From the NCBI RefSeq assembly GCF_900607235.1, contig NZ_LR027855.1:1-64000 (forward strand): a DNA stretch of 64,000 bases, written 5' to 3'. This document shows, in pieces, positions 7,420 through 16,363 of this stretch. Each line of letters starts with the position of its first letter. Positions within the stretch are counted from its first letter, which is position 1. This DNA comes from Olivibacter jilunii (GTDB taxonomy: Bacteria > Bacteroidota > Bacteroidia > Sphingobacteriales > Sphingobacteriaceae). Both the position numbers and the translations under genes were made by a program. Under the pieces are notes generated by a model. It did not search any database, was not told the DNA's origin, and saw only the letters and a list, made by a program, of their open reading frames with translations.

Positions 7420-9198
7420 TTAAATGATTTGTGTTTTATGGGCTAACCATTGCCGATGTTCTTCATCTAAATGGGGAGATAAGCGTTCATAAACCATGTT
7501 ATTATATTGGTTTAACCAATCGACGTGCTTTTGATCCAACAGCGTTTTATCAACCAAACCCGTATCAATATAGCACAATGTCAACGTCTCAAAAGCCATA
7601 AATTCACCAAATTCAGTTTCCTGATCGCGGATACTTAAGACTAAATTTTCGATTCGTATACCATAACGACCCTCACGGTATAAACCAGGTTCTATGGAAG
7701 TAATCATTCCTTCCTCAATGGCAATATCTATATTGGCCGTATTGAACACATGTGGTCCTTCATGAACGTTTAGAAAAAAACCAACGCCATGTCCGGTACC
7801 ATGGCCATAATTTCTCAGTCTATCCCAAAGGGGCTTTCTAGTAATAGCATCTATTTGATACCCTTTGCTTCCTTTTGGAAAAATGGCAGTACTCCCTTCA
7901 ATCATTGCTTTCAGCACCAATGTGTAGTCCATACGTTCAGCATCTGTTGTAGCTCCTAACGAGATCACCCGTGTAATATCGGTCGTTCCTGTTGTATATT
8001 GTCCGCCCGAGTCAATGAGTAACAGTCCTTCTCCTTTTAAGGAAGCATTACTCTCGTCCGTCGCTTTATAGTGGGGGAGCGCACCGTGTTCTTTGTAACC
8101 AGCGATGGTGTCAAAGCTCTCATTTACAAAGCCTTCTTGTTCTTTGCGAAATGTCAGCAATTTCTCAGCAATATTAATCTCAGTAAGTTCTTCTTTCCCA
8201 ATTCTCCCTTCAAGCCACCTGAAAAATTTGGTAAGGGCAATGCCATCTTTAACCATCGTCTGCCTTGTATGTTCAGCTTCAATATCATTCTTAGATGCCT
8301 TTAGTTTTGTGCTGGGATTTAGCGCTTCGATAATACGTTCATATTGCGGAATCTGCGTATATACGGCATAACATGTCCGTTTGGGATCCAATAAAACAGT
8401 TTCACCGGCAGGCAATTGACTAAGCGCCTCTTCCAGTGTATCATATTCGGCAACCGCCACACCTTGTTCTTCGAGCCTTGTCTTATCGCTTTGGTCTAAC
8501 TTGCTACGATCGATAAATAAAGTTGTTTTTATAGGTTCCAAAAGGGCGAAACCTAAAACCACCGGATTACATTTGACATCACTTCCCCGCAAATTAAAAA
8601 TCCAAGCTATATCATCTAAAGATGAAACCAAGTGGTAACTGGCATTAAACTTTTGCATGGCCGCTCTTACTTTCGATATTTTCTCCGTAATAGTTGCACC
8701 AACAAGCTCTTTTTCAAGAATGTATGCTCTTTCTTTAGGCAGCTCGGGTCGGTCTTGCCAAATTTTATCTAACAGGTCAACGGTTCCATTGATCAAAATT
8801 TTGCGTGGCTGCAGTCGATTAATAAGTTGTTCAGCGATATAAACCGAGGCAAGCTTTCCATCAAATGCAACGGTATTCCCCGGTTCTAAACGTTCCGCAA
8901 GCCACTCAATATATTCGGCAGTACCCTGTGTTTTCAGCTTTACCAACTCAAATCCACTGCTTTTTAACTGTTCGTCGGCTTGTACAAAATAGCGCGAATC
9001 GGTCCATAAACCGGCAAAATCCTGGGTGATAACCAATGTCCCTGCCGAACCTGTAAAACCGGAAACAAAAGCGATGCATTTGAAGCGATCCGGAAGATAT
9101 TCACTAATATGTGGGTCTGATGAAGGAATGATATAAGCATCTATCTGCTGCTCCGACATCTGTTTACGGATAGCGGACAGCTTCTCAAAATATGTCAT
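7420..9198 (-). CDS. pepP: Aminopeptidase P (Xaa-Pro aminopeptidase, M24B)
   Basis: A cytoplasmic metallopeptidase of 592 residues that removes N-terminal residues before proline. It has the three-domain architecture of eukaryotic-type aminopeptidase P: two creatinase-like N-terminal domains, then the pita-bread catalytic domain with LLIDSGGQY and TDITRV (metal Asp residues), HGTGHGVGF and NVHEGP (His), and EPGLY and RIEN (metal Glu residues). The open frame runs upstream to 9315, but the Cys-rich extension does not fit the family. The Met at 9198 gives the expected TYFEKLSAIRKQM start. It probably forms an operon with mazG. Confidence 0.93.
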   Translation of the reverse strand: MTYFEKLSAIRKQMSEQQIDAYIIPSSDPHISEYLPDRFKCIAFVSGFTGSAGTLVITQDFAGLWTDSRYFVQADEQLKSSGFELVKLKTQGTAEYIEWLAERLEPGNTVAFDGKLASVYIAEQLINRLQPRKILINGTVDLLDKIWQDRPELPKERAYILEKELVGATITEKISKVRAAMQKFNASYHLVSSLDDIAWIFNLRGSDVKCNPVVLGFALLEPIKTTLFIDRSKLDQSDKTRLEEQGVAVAEYDTLEEALSQLPAGETVLLDPKRTCYAVYTQIPQYERIIEALNPSTKLKASKNDIEAEHTRQTMVKDGIALTKFFRWLEGRIGKEELTEINIAEKLLTFRKEQEGFVNESFDTIAGYKEHGALPHYKATDESNASLKGEGLLLIDSGGQYTTGTTDITRVISLGATTDAERMDYTLVLKAMIEGSTAIFPKGSKGYQIDAITRKPLWDRLRNYGHGTGHGVGFFLNVHEGPHVFNTANIDIAIEEGMITSIEPGLYREGRYGIRIENLVLSIRDQETEFGEFMAFETLTLCYIDTGLVDKTLLDQKHVDWLNQYNNMVYERLSPHLDEEHRQWLAHKTQII

Positions 9199-9395
9199 AA
9201 TACACGTAGATTTTGCGCAATTTACTAATTGTGGCACCATTACTAAAGCATTTTTTTGAAAAATGACAAGATACACAGAACATGTGTAGCACTTGTTTCT
9301 CCAATACGTTATCAAGAAAGGATAAAGCTATTTTTTATCAATTAAATTTTTATCTTTATCCTAAATAAGAAAGCAAATATATTACTCGATTTATA

Positions 9396-9416
9396 AATGT
9401 GGCTCACCACACATTT
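9396..9416. promoter_or_regulatory. Inverted repeat upstream of lipoprotein gene
   Basis: Short arms AAATGTG and CACATTT, separated by a few bases, lie about 20 bp before the start of the lipoprotein gene. This could be a leader hairpin or an operator. No decisive feature distinguishes the two. Confidence 0.25.
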
Positions 9417-9434
9417 TAAAAAAAACAATTAAGT

Positions 9435-9866
9435 ATGTCTCTTAAAATAACATTTTCTTTAACCGCTTCTTTGGCTGTACTATTATCGTGTGCAGCTAAA
9501 AAGAATCAACAGGCAGAAGCCGATTGTCCGCCGAAGCCCTGTACGATGGAATTTAGAACCGTCGGCGTAGTTTTTACAGATAGTAAAGGTGATACACTTC
9601 AGGTGAAAGACTTTTCCGTTACGCTTAAAGCTACGGGCAAAAAACTTCCAAGTGGCGCTGAACAGTCAACTGATGCTGCAAATCCCTTTTATATGATTGC
9701 ATCTGATGGTGACAAAAGTGCACTTAGTGTGGAGGGAGATACGGTAGTCGTCAGTGGTACACATCCAAGTAGTGGACAAGTCAAGAAGACCGACTTTGTG
9801 ATTAGCGGCGGACGCTGTGAATGTCATATAAATAAAGTTTCCGGACCGGAAAAGATCGTCTTTTGA
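9435..9866 (+). CDS. Putative lipoprotein, unknown function
   Basis: A 143-residue exported protein. A hydrophobic signal (about 5-18) ends in the lipobox LLSC with C19 as the lipidation site, and is followed by a charged linker. The mature part is probably a beta-rich domain with several Cys residues (DCPPKPC near 30, GRCEC near 128), which suggests disulfides in the periplasm or on the outer membrane. I do not recognise the family. It stands alone and ends at a strong terminator shared with the convergent epimerase gene. Confidence 0.75.
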   Translation: MSLKITFSLTASLAVLLSCAAKKNQQAEADCPPKPCTMEFRTVGVVFTDSKGDTLQVKDFSVTLKATGKKLPSGAEQSTDAANPFYMIASDGDKSALSVEGDTVVVSGTHPSSGQVKKTDFVISGGRCECHINKVSGPEKIVF

Positions 9867-9875
9867 TAAAAAAAC

Positions 9876-9911
9876 GGCAAAAGCTTCTCCATGAGAAGGC
9901 TTTTGCTGTTT
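9876..9911. terminator. Bidirectional terminator
   Basis: A hairpin with outer arms GCAAAAGC (9877-9884) and GCTTTTGC (9899-9906) and an inner TTCTC/GAGAA stem, with A-run on the left and T-run on the right. It separates the lipoprotein gene from the convergent epimerase gene. Confidence 0.75.
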
Positions 9912-9914
9912 ACA

Positions 9915-11012
9915 CTATACCGTCCAGCGTTCACAGCGTTCCAGAAATGCCGCATCTACTTCTGCACCTATTCCCGGACTTTCCTCGAGACTGATATCGT
10001 AGGCATCAAAGTGAGGCCCTCCAATAATGGGATCTTCAAGATGACCAATCATACAAGTGTCCATATCATGGTATATAACACCTTCACAGGCATAAGCGAG
10101 ATGTACATTTGCTCCTAATGCCAGGCGGCTTTCCAACATACCGCCGATCATGCAAGGAACACCGTGTTGCTTTGCAACCCGGTGAATTTTCAGTGCTTCA
10201 AAAATACCGCCCGATTTAGCCAATTTAATATTAATAGCATCGCAACTTTTTGTCCCTATCAAACGTTCGGCATCCCAATGGTCGTAACAACTCTCATCTG
10301 CCATAATCGGTATACGAACCTTTTCCCTTAAAAAAGGCAATAAATGATCATCATAAGACCGCATGGGCTGCTCACAAAACTCGATGTTATAACTAGTTAA
10401 AGCCCCAAGCACCTTTAACGCTTCTTCGTAAGTCCAACCCTGGTTGGCATCTAAACGTATCGGAATATCATCTCCAACCGCCTGACGGATTGCTTGGATT
10501 CTTAAAATATCTTCCTCAGGGTTCTTCCCAAGCTTTACTTTTAAAATGGATGCGCCGTTTTTAACAAAAGACAACGCTTTCTCTGCCATAATGGTTGGAG
10601 CAGCGATGCCCACTGTAATATCGGTTGTTATGGGCCGAACTATGCCCTGTAAGTATTTGTAGAGCGGCTTATTTTCGTACTTAGCGGCTAAATCGTATAG
10701 TGCCATATCGAACGCGCTTTTTATTGTAGAATTTTTGGCAATAAAGGCATGAAGCTCGTTCATCCGTTCTTCTAATAAAAGTGCATTTTTACCTTTCCAT
10801 AGGCGACTAAAGTCCCGCGCAAGCGTTAAACAGGTATCTTGTGTCTCTCCAACAATCATCGGAAACGCTGAACATTCCCCGTATCCGATTAATCCTACAT
10901 CTGTGTGTATCCTTATCAAGGTGTTTTGAGCATAATCCATCGTGCCTGTCGCGATTGCAAAAGGCTCCATTTTGATACTAAATCTAAAAATTTCGATATG
11001 TGAAATCAGCAT
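9915..11012 (-). CDS. Enolase-superfamily dipeptide epimerase
   Basis: A 365-residue member of the mandelate racemase/muconate-lactonizing group, closest in motifs to L-Ala-D/L-Glu epimerases that recycle murein peptides. The capping domain (about 1-125) precedes a TIM-barrel with the K158-V-K160 pair, metal ligands D188 (LDANQGW), E214 (CEQP) and D239 (ADES), and the opposing K263/K266 in IKLAKSGG. GGMLESR follows. These match the known acid/base and Mg sites of Ala-Glu epimerase. Exact dipeptide specificity cannot be deduced, and no other murein-recycling gene adjoins. Confidence 0.85.
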   Translation of the reverse strand: MLISHIEIFRFSIKMEPFAIATGTMDYAQNTLIRIHTDVGLIGYGECSAFPMIVGETQDTCLTLARDFSRLWKGKNALLLEERMNELHAFIAKNSTIKSAFDMALYDLAAKYENKPLYKYLQGIVRPITTDITVGIAAPTIMAEKALSFVKNGASILKVKLGKNPEEDILRIQAIRQAVGDDIPIRLDANQGWTYEEALKVLGALTSYNIEFCEQPMRSYDDHLLPFLREKVRIPIMADESCYDHWDAERLIGTKSCDAINIKLAKSGGIFEALKIHRVAKQHGVPCMIGGMLESRLALGANVHLAYACEGVIYHDMDTCMIGHLEDPIIGGPHFDAYDISLEESPGIGAEVDAAFLERCERWTV

Positions 11013-11228
11013 AGTTAAAAACGTAAAAAATGAAAAAGCCGGTCGTCCGTCGAGACCGAAAAAAGTTAATACATCCGACCATCAATCAATATAATTCGCA
11101 AGATAACTGTTTTCACCGAAGTGACCTTATTTTAAGACGAAATCCTTATTCGATCTAAAGAAGGTCAGCAAAAAGAAAAACCATTAATAATCATAAAATA
11201 ACATTATAATACTACCTTTACATCTATT

Positions 11229-13247
11229 ATGGCAAATCACCTTCAAAACGAAAGCTCTCCATACCTTAAACAACACCAACATAACCCGGTTGACTGGTAT
11301 CCTTGGGGAGATGAAGCTTTAAGTAAAGCCAAAGCCGAAAACAAATTACTTATTGTTAGCATTGGCTATTCCGCGTGCCATTGGTGCCATGTGATGGAAA
11401 GAGAAAGTTTTGAAAACAAAGAGGTTGCCCAAGTAATGAACCGTCACTATATTTCTATCAAAGTGGATAGGGAGGAACGGCCCGACATCGATCAGATTTA
11501 TATGACTGCCGTTCAGTTGATGACAAACAGTGGTGGCTGGCCATTAAATTGCATCTGCCTTCCGGACGGTCGACCGGTTTATGGCGGGACTTATTTTCGG
11601 CCGGCCGATTGGGTAAATGTATTGAACCAAGTGCAGGCACTTTGGGCAAACGAACCGGAAACGGCAATCGAATATGCTGAAAAGCTGGCACAGGGAATCA
11701 CGGAAAGCGAAACTTTCAGAATCAGTAAGATTCCCGAGAAATACAGTGAAGATGATCTAAAAGAGATCGTAAAACCTTGGCAGCAAACTTTCGATCCGAT
11801 AGATGGAGGCTACAAAAGGGCTCCTAAATTTCCTTTGCCAAACAACTGGTTATTCTTTCTTCGTTACGGCCACCTGGCAAATGACGCGGATATACTGGAG
11901 CATACGCATTTTACACTGCAACATATAGCTGCCGGAGGCTTATACGATCAGGTAGGTGGCGGCTTTGCCCGTTATGCGGTTGATGGACAATGGCATATCC
12001 CACACTTCGAAAAGATGCTTTACGATAATGCGCAACTCATAAGCTTATATGCCGAGGCTTATCTGCAAAAACCGGAGCCGCTTTATAAACGTGTGGTAGA
12101 GGAGACCCTTCAATGGGTCGATCGTGAAATGACGTCAGCAGAAGGCGCCTTTTATAGCGCACTGGACGCAGATAGCGAAGGTGTTGAGGGAAAGTATTAT
12201 ACTTTTCAACAAGAAGAAATCGACAATCTGCTGGGAAAAGATGCCGATTTATTCATCTCGTATTTTTCAATAACAGCAGCAGGTAACTGGCCGGAAGAAA
12301 AAACGAATGTACTGAAAACAAGGCTTGATGCAGACAAATTGGCAGAACAAGCCGGCTACAGTAAAGAGGAGTGGGAAACTTATTTAAAAGATATCAAAAA
12401 GAAAATACGCCACTACAGAGAGCAGCGTATACGTCCCGGCCTCGATAATAAAATATTGACAAGCTGGAACGCCATGATGTTAAAAGCTTATATAGATGCT
12501 TATCGAACATTCAATAAGAAGGAATACCTTACCGTAGCAGAACGAAATGCGCATTTTATTCTTCGTAAGTTGATCACTGAGGAAGGCACACTTTTACATC
12601 AACCTCAAACTCCTTTTAAAACGATAACGGCGTTTTTGGATGACTATGCGTTTGTTATTGAGGCCTTCATCGCACTTTATGAGGTAACCTTTAATAAAGC
12701 GTGGTTGGATCAAGCTAAATCATTGGCAGATTACACACTTGCACAATTCTATGACCGGCAGGCCGGTGCATTTTACTATACCTCCGACTTAACAGAAGTG
12801 CTGATTACACGGAAATTTGAAATAATGGACAACGTGATTCCATCCTCCAATTCAGTGATGGCACATCAACTAAATAAGTTAGGCGTAATTTTTGAGGATT
12901 CAACTTATAAGGAAATTGCAGCGCAGTTATTGGCTAATGTTTTTCCACAGATTAGAACTTATGGGTCTGCATACTCCAACTGGGCAATCCGCTTACTTGA
13001 AGAAGTGTACGGTTTCCATGAAATAGCGATTACCGGACCGCAATCAAATGATTTACGGATCGCTATCGATCAAAAGATTTATAGTCCCAATAAAGTTATT
13101 TTGGGCGGCGTAGAGGAGAACCTGCCACTTTTAAGAAATAGAGTTACTGAACGTAGTCTAATTTATGTTTGTAAAAACAATACATGCAGTTTACCAGTTG
13201 ATAATTTAAAGGACGTAGAAAATTTAATTCTTAAACAGGAGGCCTAA
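11229..13247 (+). CDS. DUF255 thioredoxin-like / YyaL-type protein
   Basis: A 672-residue protein of the YyaL / spermatogenesis-associated protein 20 family. The N-terminal thioredoxin-like domain contains the conserved SACHWCHVM motif (Cys50 and Cys53). The remainder is an (alpha/alpha)6-barrel like that of N-acylglucosamine epimerases and glycosidases. The biochemical role of this widely conserved family is not established. The length and N-terminus ([17 protein letters not shown]) are typical. It starts 8 bases after a -7-like TACCTTTA and is followed 27 bp later by the FKBP gene, so they may share a transcript. Confidence 0.9.
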   Translation: MANHLQNESSPYLKQHQHNPVDWYPWGDEALSKAKAENKLLIVSIGYSACHWCHVMERESFENKEVAQVMNRHYISIKVDREERPDIDQIYMTAVQLMTNSGGWPLNCICLPDGRPVYGGTYFRPADWVNVLNQVQALWANEPETAIEYAEKLAQGITESETFRISKIPEKYSEDDLKEIVKPWQQTFDPIDGGYKRAPKFPLPNNWLFFLRYGHLANDADILEHTHFTLQHIAAGGLYDQVGGGFARYAVDGQWHIPHFEKMLYDNAQLISLYAEAYLQKPEPLYKRVVEETLQWVDREMTSAEGAFYSALDADSEGVEGKYYTFQQEEIDNLLGKDADLFISYFSITAAGNWPEEKTNVLKTRLDADKLAEQAGYSKEEWETYLKDIKKKIRHYREQRIRPGLDNKILTSWNAMMLKAYIDAYRTFNKKEYLTVAERNAHFILRKLITEEGTLLHQPQTPFKTITAFLDDYAFVIEAFIALYEVTFNKAWLDQAKSLADYTLAQFYDRQAGAFYYTSDLTEVLITRKFEIMDNVIPSSNSVMAHQLNKLGVIFEDSTYKEIAAQLLANVFPQIRTYGSAYSNWAIRLLEEVYGFHEIAITGPQSNDLRIAIDQKIYSPNKVILGGVEENLPLLRNRVTERSLIYVCKNNTCSLPVDNLKDVENLILKQEA

Positions 13248-13274
13248 CAAGAAGGTTTCCATAATTTTATAAAA

Positions 13275-13772
13275 ATGACCATTACACCAAACAGCGTAGT
13301 AGCGCTTACTTACAAATTGCACACCATCAACAACGGAGAAAAAGAGTTTGTTGAAGAGGCAGACAAATCGAATCCGCTTGTGTTTCTATATGGAGTAGGA
13401 ATGATGCTTCCAAAATTTGAGGAGAATATCGAAGGTCTTAAGCAAGGAGACACCGTTGATTTTGAATTGTTAGCAGTGGATGCATATGGTGAAAAAGATG
13501 ACAGTGCCGTTGCACAGCTTCCTGCTGATATGTTTAAAGAATCGGGCATTCCTCCGGTTGGTGAAATTCTTCCCTTGCAAGACAATCAGGGTAATCAGTT
13601 CCGTGCACGCGTGGTAGAAGTTAGTCCCGAAGCGGTCGTTGTCGATCTTAATCACCCGATGGCCGGACAAAATTTACATTTCGATATCGAGATTTTAAAT
13701 GTACGTGAGGCTACCGAAGACGAACTGTCGCATGGACACGCGCACGGAATTGACGGAGATAGTGGACACTAA
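13275..13772 (+). CDS. FKBP-type peptidyl-prolyl isomerase (SlyD-like)
   Basis: A 165-residue protein with the SlyD architecture: an FKBP domain split by an insert-in-flap domain (about 70-130). It starts with the common VVALTYKL strand, has a GVGMMLPKFEENIEGLKQGD segment, and ends in a short His-rich tail (HGHAHGIDGDSGH) that could bind Ni or Zn. SlyD-type proteins act as folding helpers and sometimes as metal carriers for metalloenzymes. No hydrogenase or urease genes are nearby, so the metal role is only suggested by the tail. Confidence 0.88.
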   Translation: MTITPNSVVALTYKLHTINNGEKEFVEEADKSNPLVFLYGVGMMLPKFEENIEGLKQGDTVDFELLAVDAYGEKDDSAVAQLPADMFKESGIPPVGEILPLQDNQGNQFRARVVEVSPEAVVVDLNHPMAGQNLHFDIEILNVREATEDELSHGHAHGIDGDSGH

Positions 13773-13799
13773 TATTAGAAATTTCTTGTTCTTTTAAAC

Positions 13800-13825
13800 G
13801 GGGCGCCATTGCGGCGCTCCTTTTT
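13800..13825 (+). terminator. Rho-independent terminator after the FKBP gene
   Basis: The G/C-rich stem GGGGCGCC/GGCGCTCC (13800-13807 with 13813-13820, one G-T pair) is followed by TTTTT. Confidence 0.8.
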
Positions 13826-13942
13826 ATTTTTATATCTCTTCTAATTTGAAGCATTAGCGGAGCGATCTTGAACTACAAAATGAGCACTTGTGAAAAAAAG
13901 TGAATTTACGTAAGTTCGCAGCAGCGATAGACTTTATTACAT

Positions 13943-14347
13943 ATGAATTATTTCCTGGTTAAATCAGAACCCTTTAAATATAGCTGGCAACAATTTTTAA
14001 AAGATAAGCAAACCTTTTGGGATGGCGTCCGAAATTACCAAGCGCGCAATAACTTGAAAGCAATGAAAAAGGGCGACTTAGTGTTATTTTATCATAGCAA
14101 TGAAGGGAAAGAAGTCGTCGGAATTGCGAAAGTTGTGAAAGAAGCTTACCAAGACCCAACTACCAGCGATGAACGTTGGGTTGTTGTAGATCTGGCTCCG
14201 CTTCAAACCTTGAAGAAGCCTGTCACGCTGGAGACAATAAAAGCCGATGAGCAGTTGCAGGATATAGCTCTTGTAAGACAGGGACGTTTATCCGTGATGC
14301 CCTTAGCACCAGAAGAGTTCGATCGTATCGTAGCGCTTGGAAGCTAA
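13943..14347 (+). CDS. EVE domain-containing protein
   Basis: A 134-residue single-domain protein of the EVE/PUA-like family, which binds modified bases in DNA or RNA. Diagnostic stretches are the YFLVKSEP start, the WDGVRNYQARN segment and KGDLVLFYHSN. Stand-alone EVE proteins of this thymocyte-nuclear-protein-1 type are widespread and mostly uncharacterised; some EVE domains belong to restriction systems, but no nuclease or McrB-like gene is adjacent here. It has its own short intergenic spacers on both sides. Confidence 0.9.
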   Translation: MNYFLVKSEPFKYSWQQFLKDKQTFWDGVRNYQARNNLKAMKKGDLVLFYHSNEGKEVVGIAKVVKEAYQDPTTSDERWVVVDLAPLQTLKKPVTLETIKADEQLQDIALVRQGRLSVMPLAPEEFDRIVALGS

Positions 14348-14362
14348 TTGTAGAAGGTTGGG

Positions 14363-14410
14363 AGGATAAAGGTAAATGTGTAAGAGATTTTACCTTTAAC
14401 CTTATATCCT
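14363..14410. terminator. Probable bidirectional terminator
   Basis: An inverted repeat AAAGGTAAA/TTTACCTTT (14368-14376 with 14389-14397), extended outwards by AGGATA and TATCCT, lies between the convergent EVE and thioesterase genes. Confidence 0.5.
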
Positions 14411-14422
14411 AAACCATATACC

Positions 14423-14947
14423 TTATTTAGCGCCTATTTGGTTAAAGAAATTGTATAGTTCACTGGCTTCTTCGGGTTTCATCTTCCCTGCAAGTATCAA
14501 ACGTAACTGGCGGCGACGTAAAGCACCATCAAATAATTCTTTTTCTTCCTCTGTCTCCGGCACCAATTCGGGAACCGCAATCGTACGTGAATTCTGGTCA
14601 ATTGCTACGAAAGTGTAAAAAGCCTCGTTTGACTTAATTCTACTTCCAGATGGAATATTCTGGGCATATACCTGAAGCTGCACTTCAACCGATGTATTAA
14701 AAGCTCTCGTAACCTTTGCCTCTATACTAATCACATCTCCCAACTTAACAGGATGGCGAAATGATACGTTATCAACGGACGCTGTTACGACAATCCGATT
14801 GCAATGCTTCTGAGCGGATATAGCTGCGGCTATATCCATCCAATGCAATAGCCTTCCGCCCATCAAATTATTAAGCGTGTTGGTATCATTTGGTAAAACC
14901 AGTTCATTCATAATAGTGAATGATTCCTTTGCAAATTTCTTGTTCAT
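14423..14947 (-). CDS. Hotdog-fold acyl-CoA thioesterase
   Basis: A 174-residue thioesterase of the YciA/BACH type that hydrolyses acyl-CoAs in the cytoplasm. Typical features are NTLNNLMGGRLLHWMD near 23-38 (the helix with the catalytic acidic residue), SVDNVSFRHPVKLGD, and a single hotdog domain. The N-terminal MNKKFAKESF start fits relatives. The -7 box TATCTTTG (14952-14959) lies exactly four bases upstream of ATG, predicting a leaderless transcript. Natural chain-length preference cannot be inferred. Confidence 0.88.
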   Translation of the reverse strand: MNKKFAKESFTIMNELVLPNDTNTLNNLMGGRLLHWMDIAAAISAQKHCNRIVVTASVDNVSFRHPVKLGDVISIEAKVTRAFNTSVEVQLQVYAQNIPSGSRIKSNEAFYTFVAIDQNSRTIAVPELVPETEEEKELFDGALRRRQLRLILAGKMKPEEASELYNFFNQIGAK

Positions 14948-14951
14948 GCCG

Positions 14952-14959
14952 CAAAGATA
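14952..14959 (-). promoter_or_regulatory. -7 box of thioesterase gene, four bases before ATG
   Basis: On the minus strand TATCTTTG is followed by CGGC and then ATG. The match to TAnnTTTG is perfect, and the spacing predicts transcription starting at or next to the start codon. Confidence 0.55.
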
Positions 14960-14977
14960 GGTAAACCCAACAAGATA

Positions 14978-16306
14978 TTAATCGCGAATCGGCCCCTTAC
15001 TGGATGTATTTACGGTACCAAATCCGATTAATTCTTCCCAGCGTGTAGCCGGCTTCCGATAATACACAAATACATCGTAGGTATTGCCTGTTTCAAAATG
15101 ATGTCCATCATACCTATTTAACTGTTCTTTACCATTTATCTTGCTGATATAAGTGTAATGATAAAGCCCTTGTTTAAGAAGCAGCTCTCCTTGCCATTGC
15201 TTTTGATCCGGATCATATTTCATTTCGTTAGTCCCATCTGTCGCAAAGTTGTTAAATAATCCGGCAATGTAGATCTTTTCGTTCGCAGCAGGAGGCGATG
15301 ACGTTTTTAAGGTGAAAGTCACAGCTGCATAATCGCCTTCAAAGTCACTATTCTCAAAATCGCTATTACGCAAAAAAAACTTTCCATCCTCGTCGTAAGA
15401 GAAGCTATAAGATTCTTGAGACAGGTCATGATCCAACATAACGGACATTCGCCGTATGCTATCTTTGCTGCTTGCACTGATCTGACCGGATAATAGACGG
15501 AAACTTCTTAAATCTAAATTTCTGAACTCATTTCCTCCATCAAAGTCTAAGGTCGCATTATTATTATAGATAAGTTGTCCGTCCCTTACAAACATTGGCT
15601 TCGTCAGTACTTCTTGCACATCATCCCTACGATTTTGCTTTACAACCAGTTTGATATCCTGATAAGGGTTATTAAGTTGGATGTTACCCAGATTGATCTC
15701 AAGGTTTAGTTTTTGGTTTTCCTTCCTTTTTATCACATTAAAAGAGGGAAGTGTCTTAATACCCACACTTACATCTTGTCTTAAAACGTAAAACCTTCTG
15801 GTTAAAATCAATCTTGCTTTATCCGCATCCTCATAAACCTTTAGGAGATAGTTGCCGGGCAGCTTCGGCATCATACTGCCTTCATTAGGAAATCGAAGTT
15901 CGTAATGCGTATATGCCTGGAGCGTATTAACGGAACTTTTATAATCATACAAGCGATCTTCCGTAAGGCCATCGATATACTCAATAGTGGAAAGATTGCT
16001 ACTACGCCAGTCAGAGGTGCAGTGTTCGATTGTGTAATAATAAGTACGATTATCTGCTCGCAAATCATCAAAGGAAAGAAAAAACTGATCTCCTCCACCC
16101 AATGTCATCAGGGGAAGCGATTGTTCTTCCTTCGCGTGATAAAATTGAACTGATTTTATCACGGGTAAATAGTTTACATCTTCGTATCGAAGGTCTTGCT
16201 CCGGAGAGCGTTCCATTCGAACCCGTTTTTTCTCTTTTTTCTGCGCAGACACCTGTGTTGCATTGAATACAACAAGCATAAAGAAGAGGCCTAAAGAAAA
16301 TCTCAT
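14978..16306 (-). CDS. DUF5103 / type IX secretion plug-domain protein
   Basis: A 442-residue exported protein with a signal peptide (about 1-21, ending VSAQ). It has an N-terminal beta-sandwich about 50-150 and a C-terminal Ig/carbohydrate-binding-like module with SPPAANEKIYIAGLFNNF. It resembles DUF5103 proteins, the family that includes the Plug protein which closes the SprA translocon of the type IX secretion system. This is a Bacteroidota-specific envelope function. The family assignment is from recalled sequence character; a profile search would confirm it. Monocistronic as far as can be seen. Confidence 0.75.
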   Translation of the reverse strand: MRFSLGLFFMLVVFNATQVSAQKKEKKRVRMERSPEQDLRYEDVNYLPVIKSVQFYHAKEEQSLPLMTLGGGDQFFLSFDDLRADNRTYYYTIEHCTSDWRSSNLSTIEYIDGLTEDRLYDYKSSVNTLQAYTHYELRFPNEGSMMPKLPGNYLLKVYEDADKARLILTRRFYVLRQDVSVGIKTLPSFNVIKRKENQKLNLEINLGNIQLNNPYQDIKLVVKQNRRDDVQEVLTKPMFVRDGQLIYNNNATLDFDGGNEFRNLDLRSFRLLSGQISASSKDSIRRMSVMLDHDLSQESYSFSYDEDGKFFLRNSDFENSDFEGDYAAVTFTLKTSSPPAANEKIYIAGLFNNFATDGTNEMKYDPDQKQWQGELLLKQGLYHYTYISKINGKEQLNRYDGHHFETGNTYDVFVYYRKPATRWEELIGFGTVNTSSKGPIRD

Positions 16307-16363
16307 GTATCAATTGGTATTAGTGCCGCCTAATTTACAAGAATTTCGATACAATAGTCCGAT

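Noticed and set aside
9199-9315. N-terminal extension of the aminopeptidase P frame
   Set aside because: The 39 additional residues are Cys- and aromatic-rich and unlike the family; the internal Met at 9198 gives the expected start.
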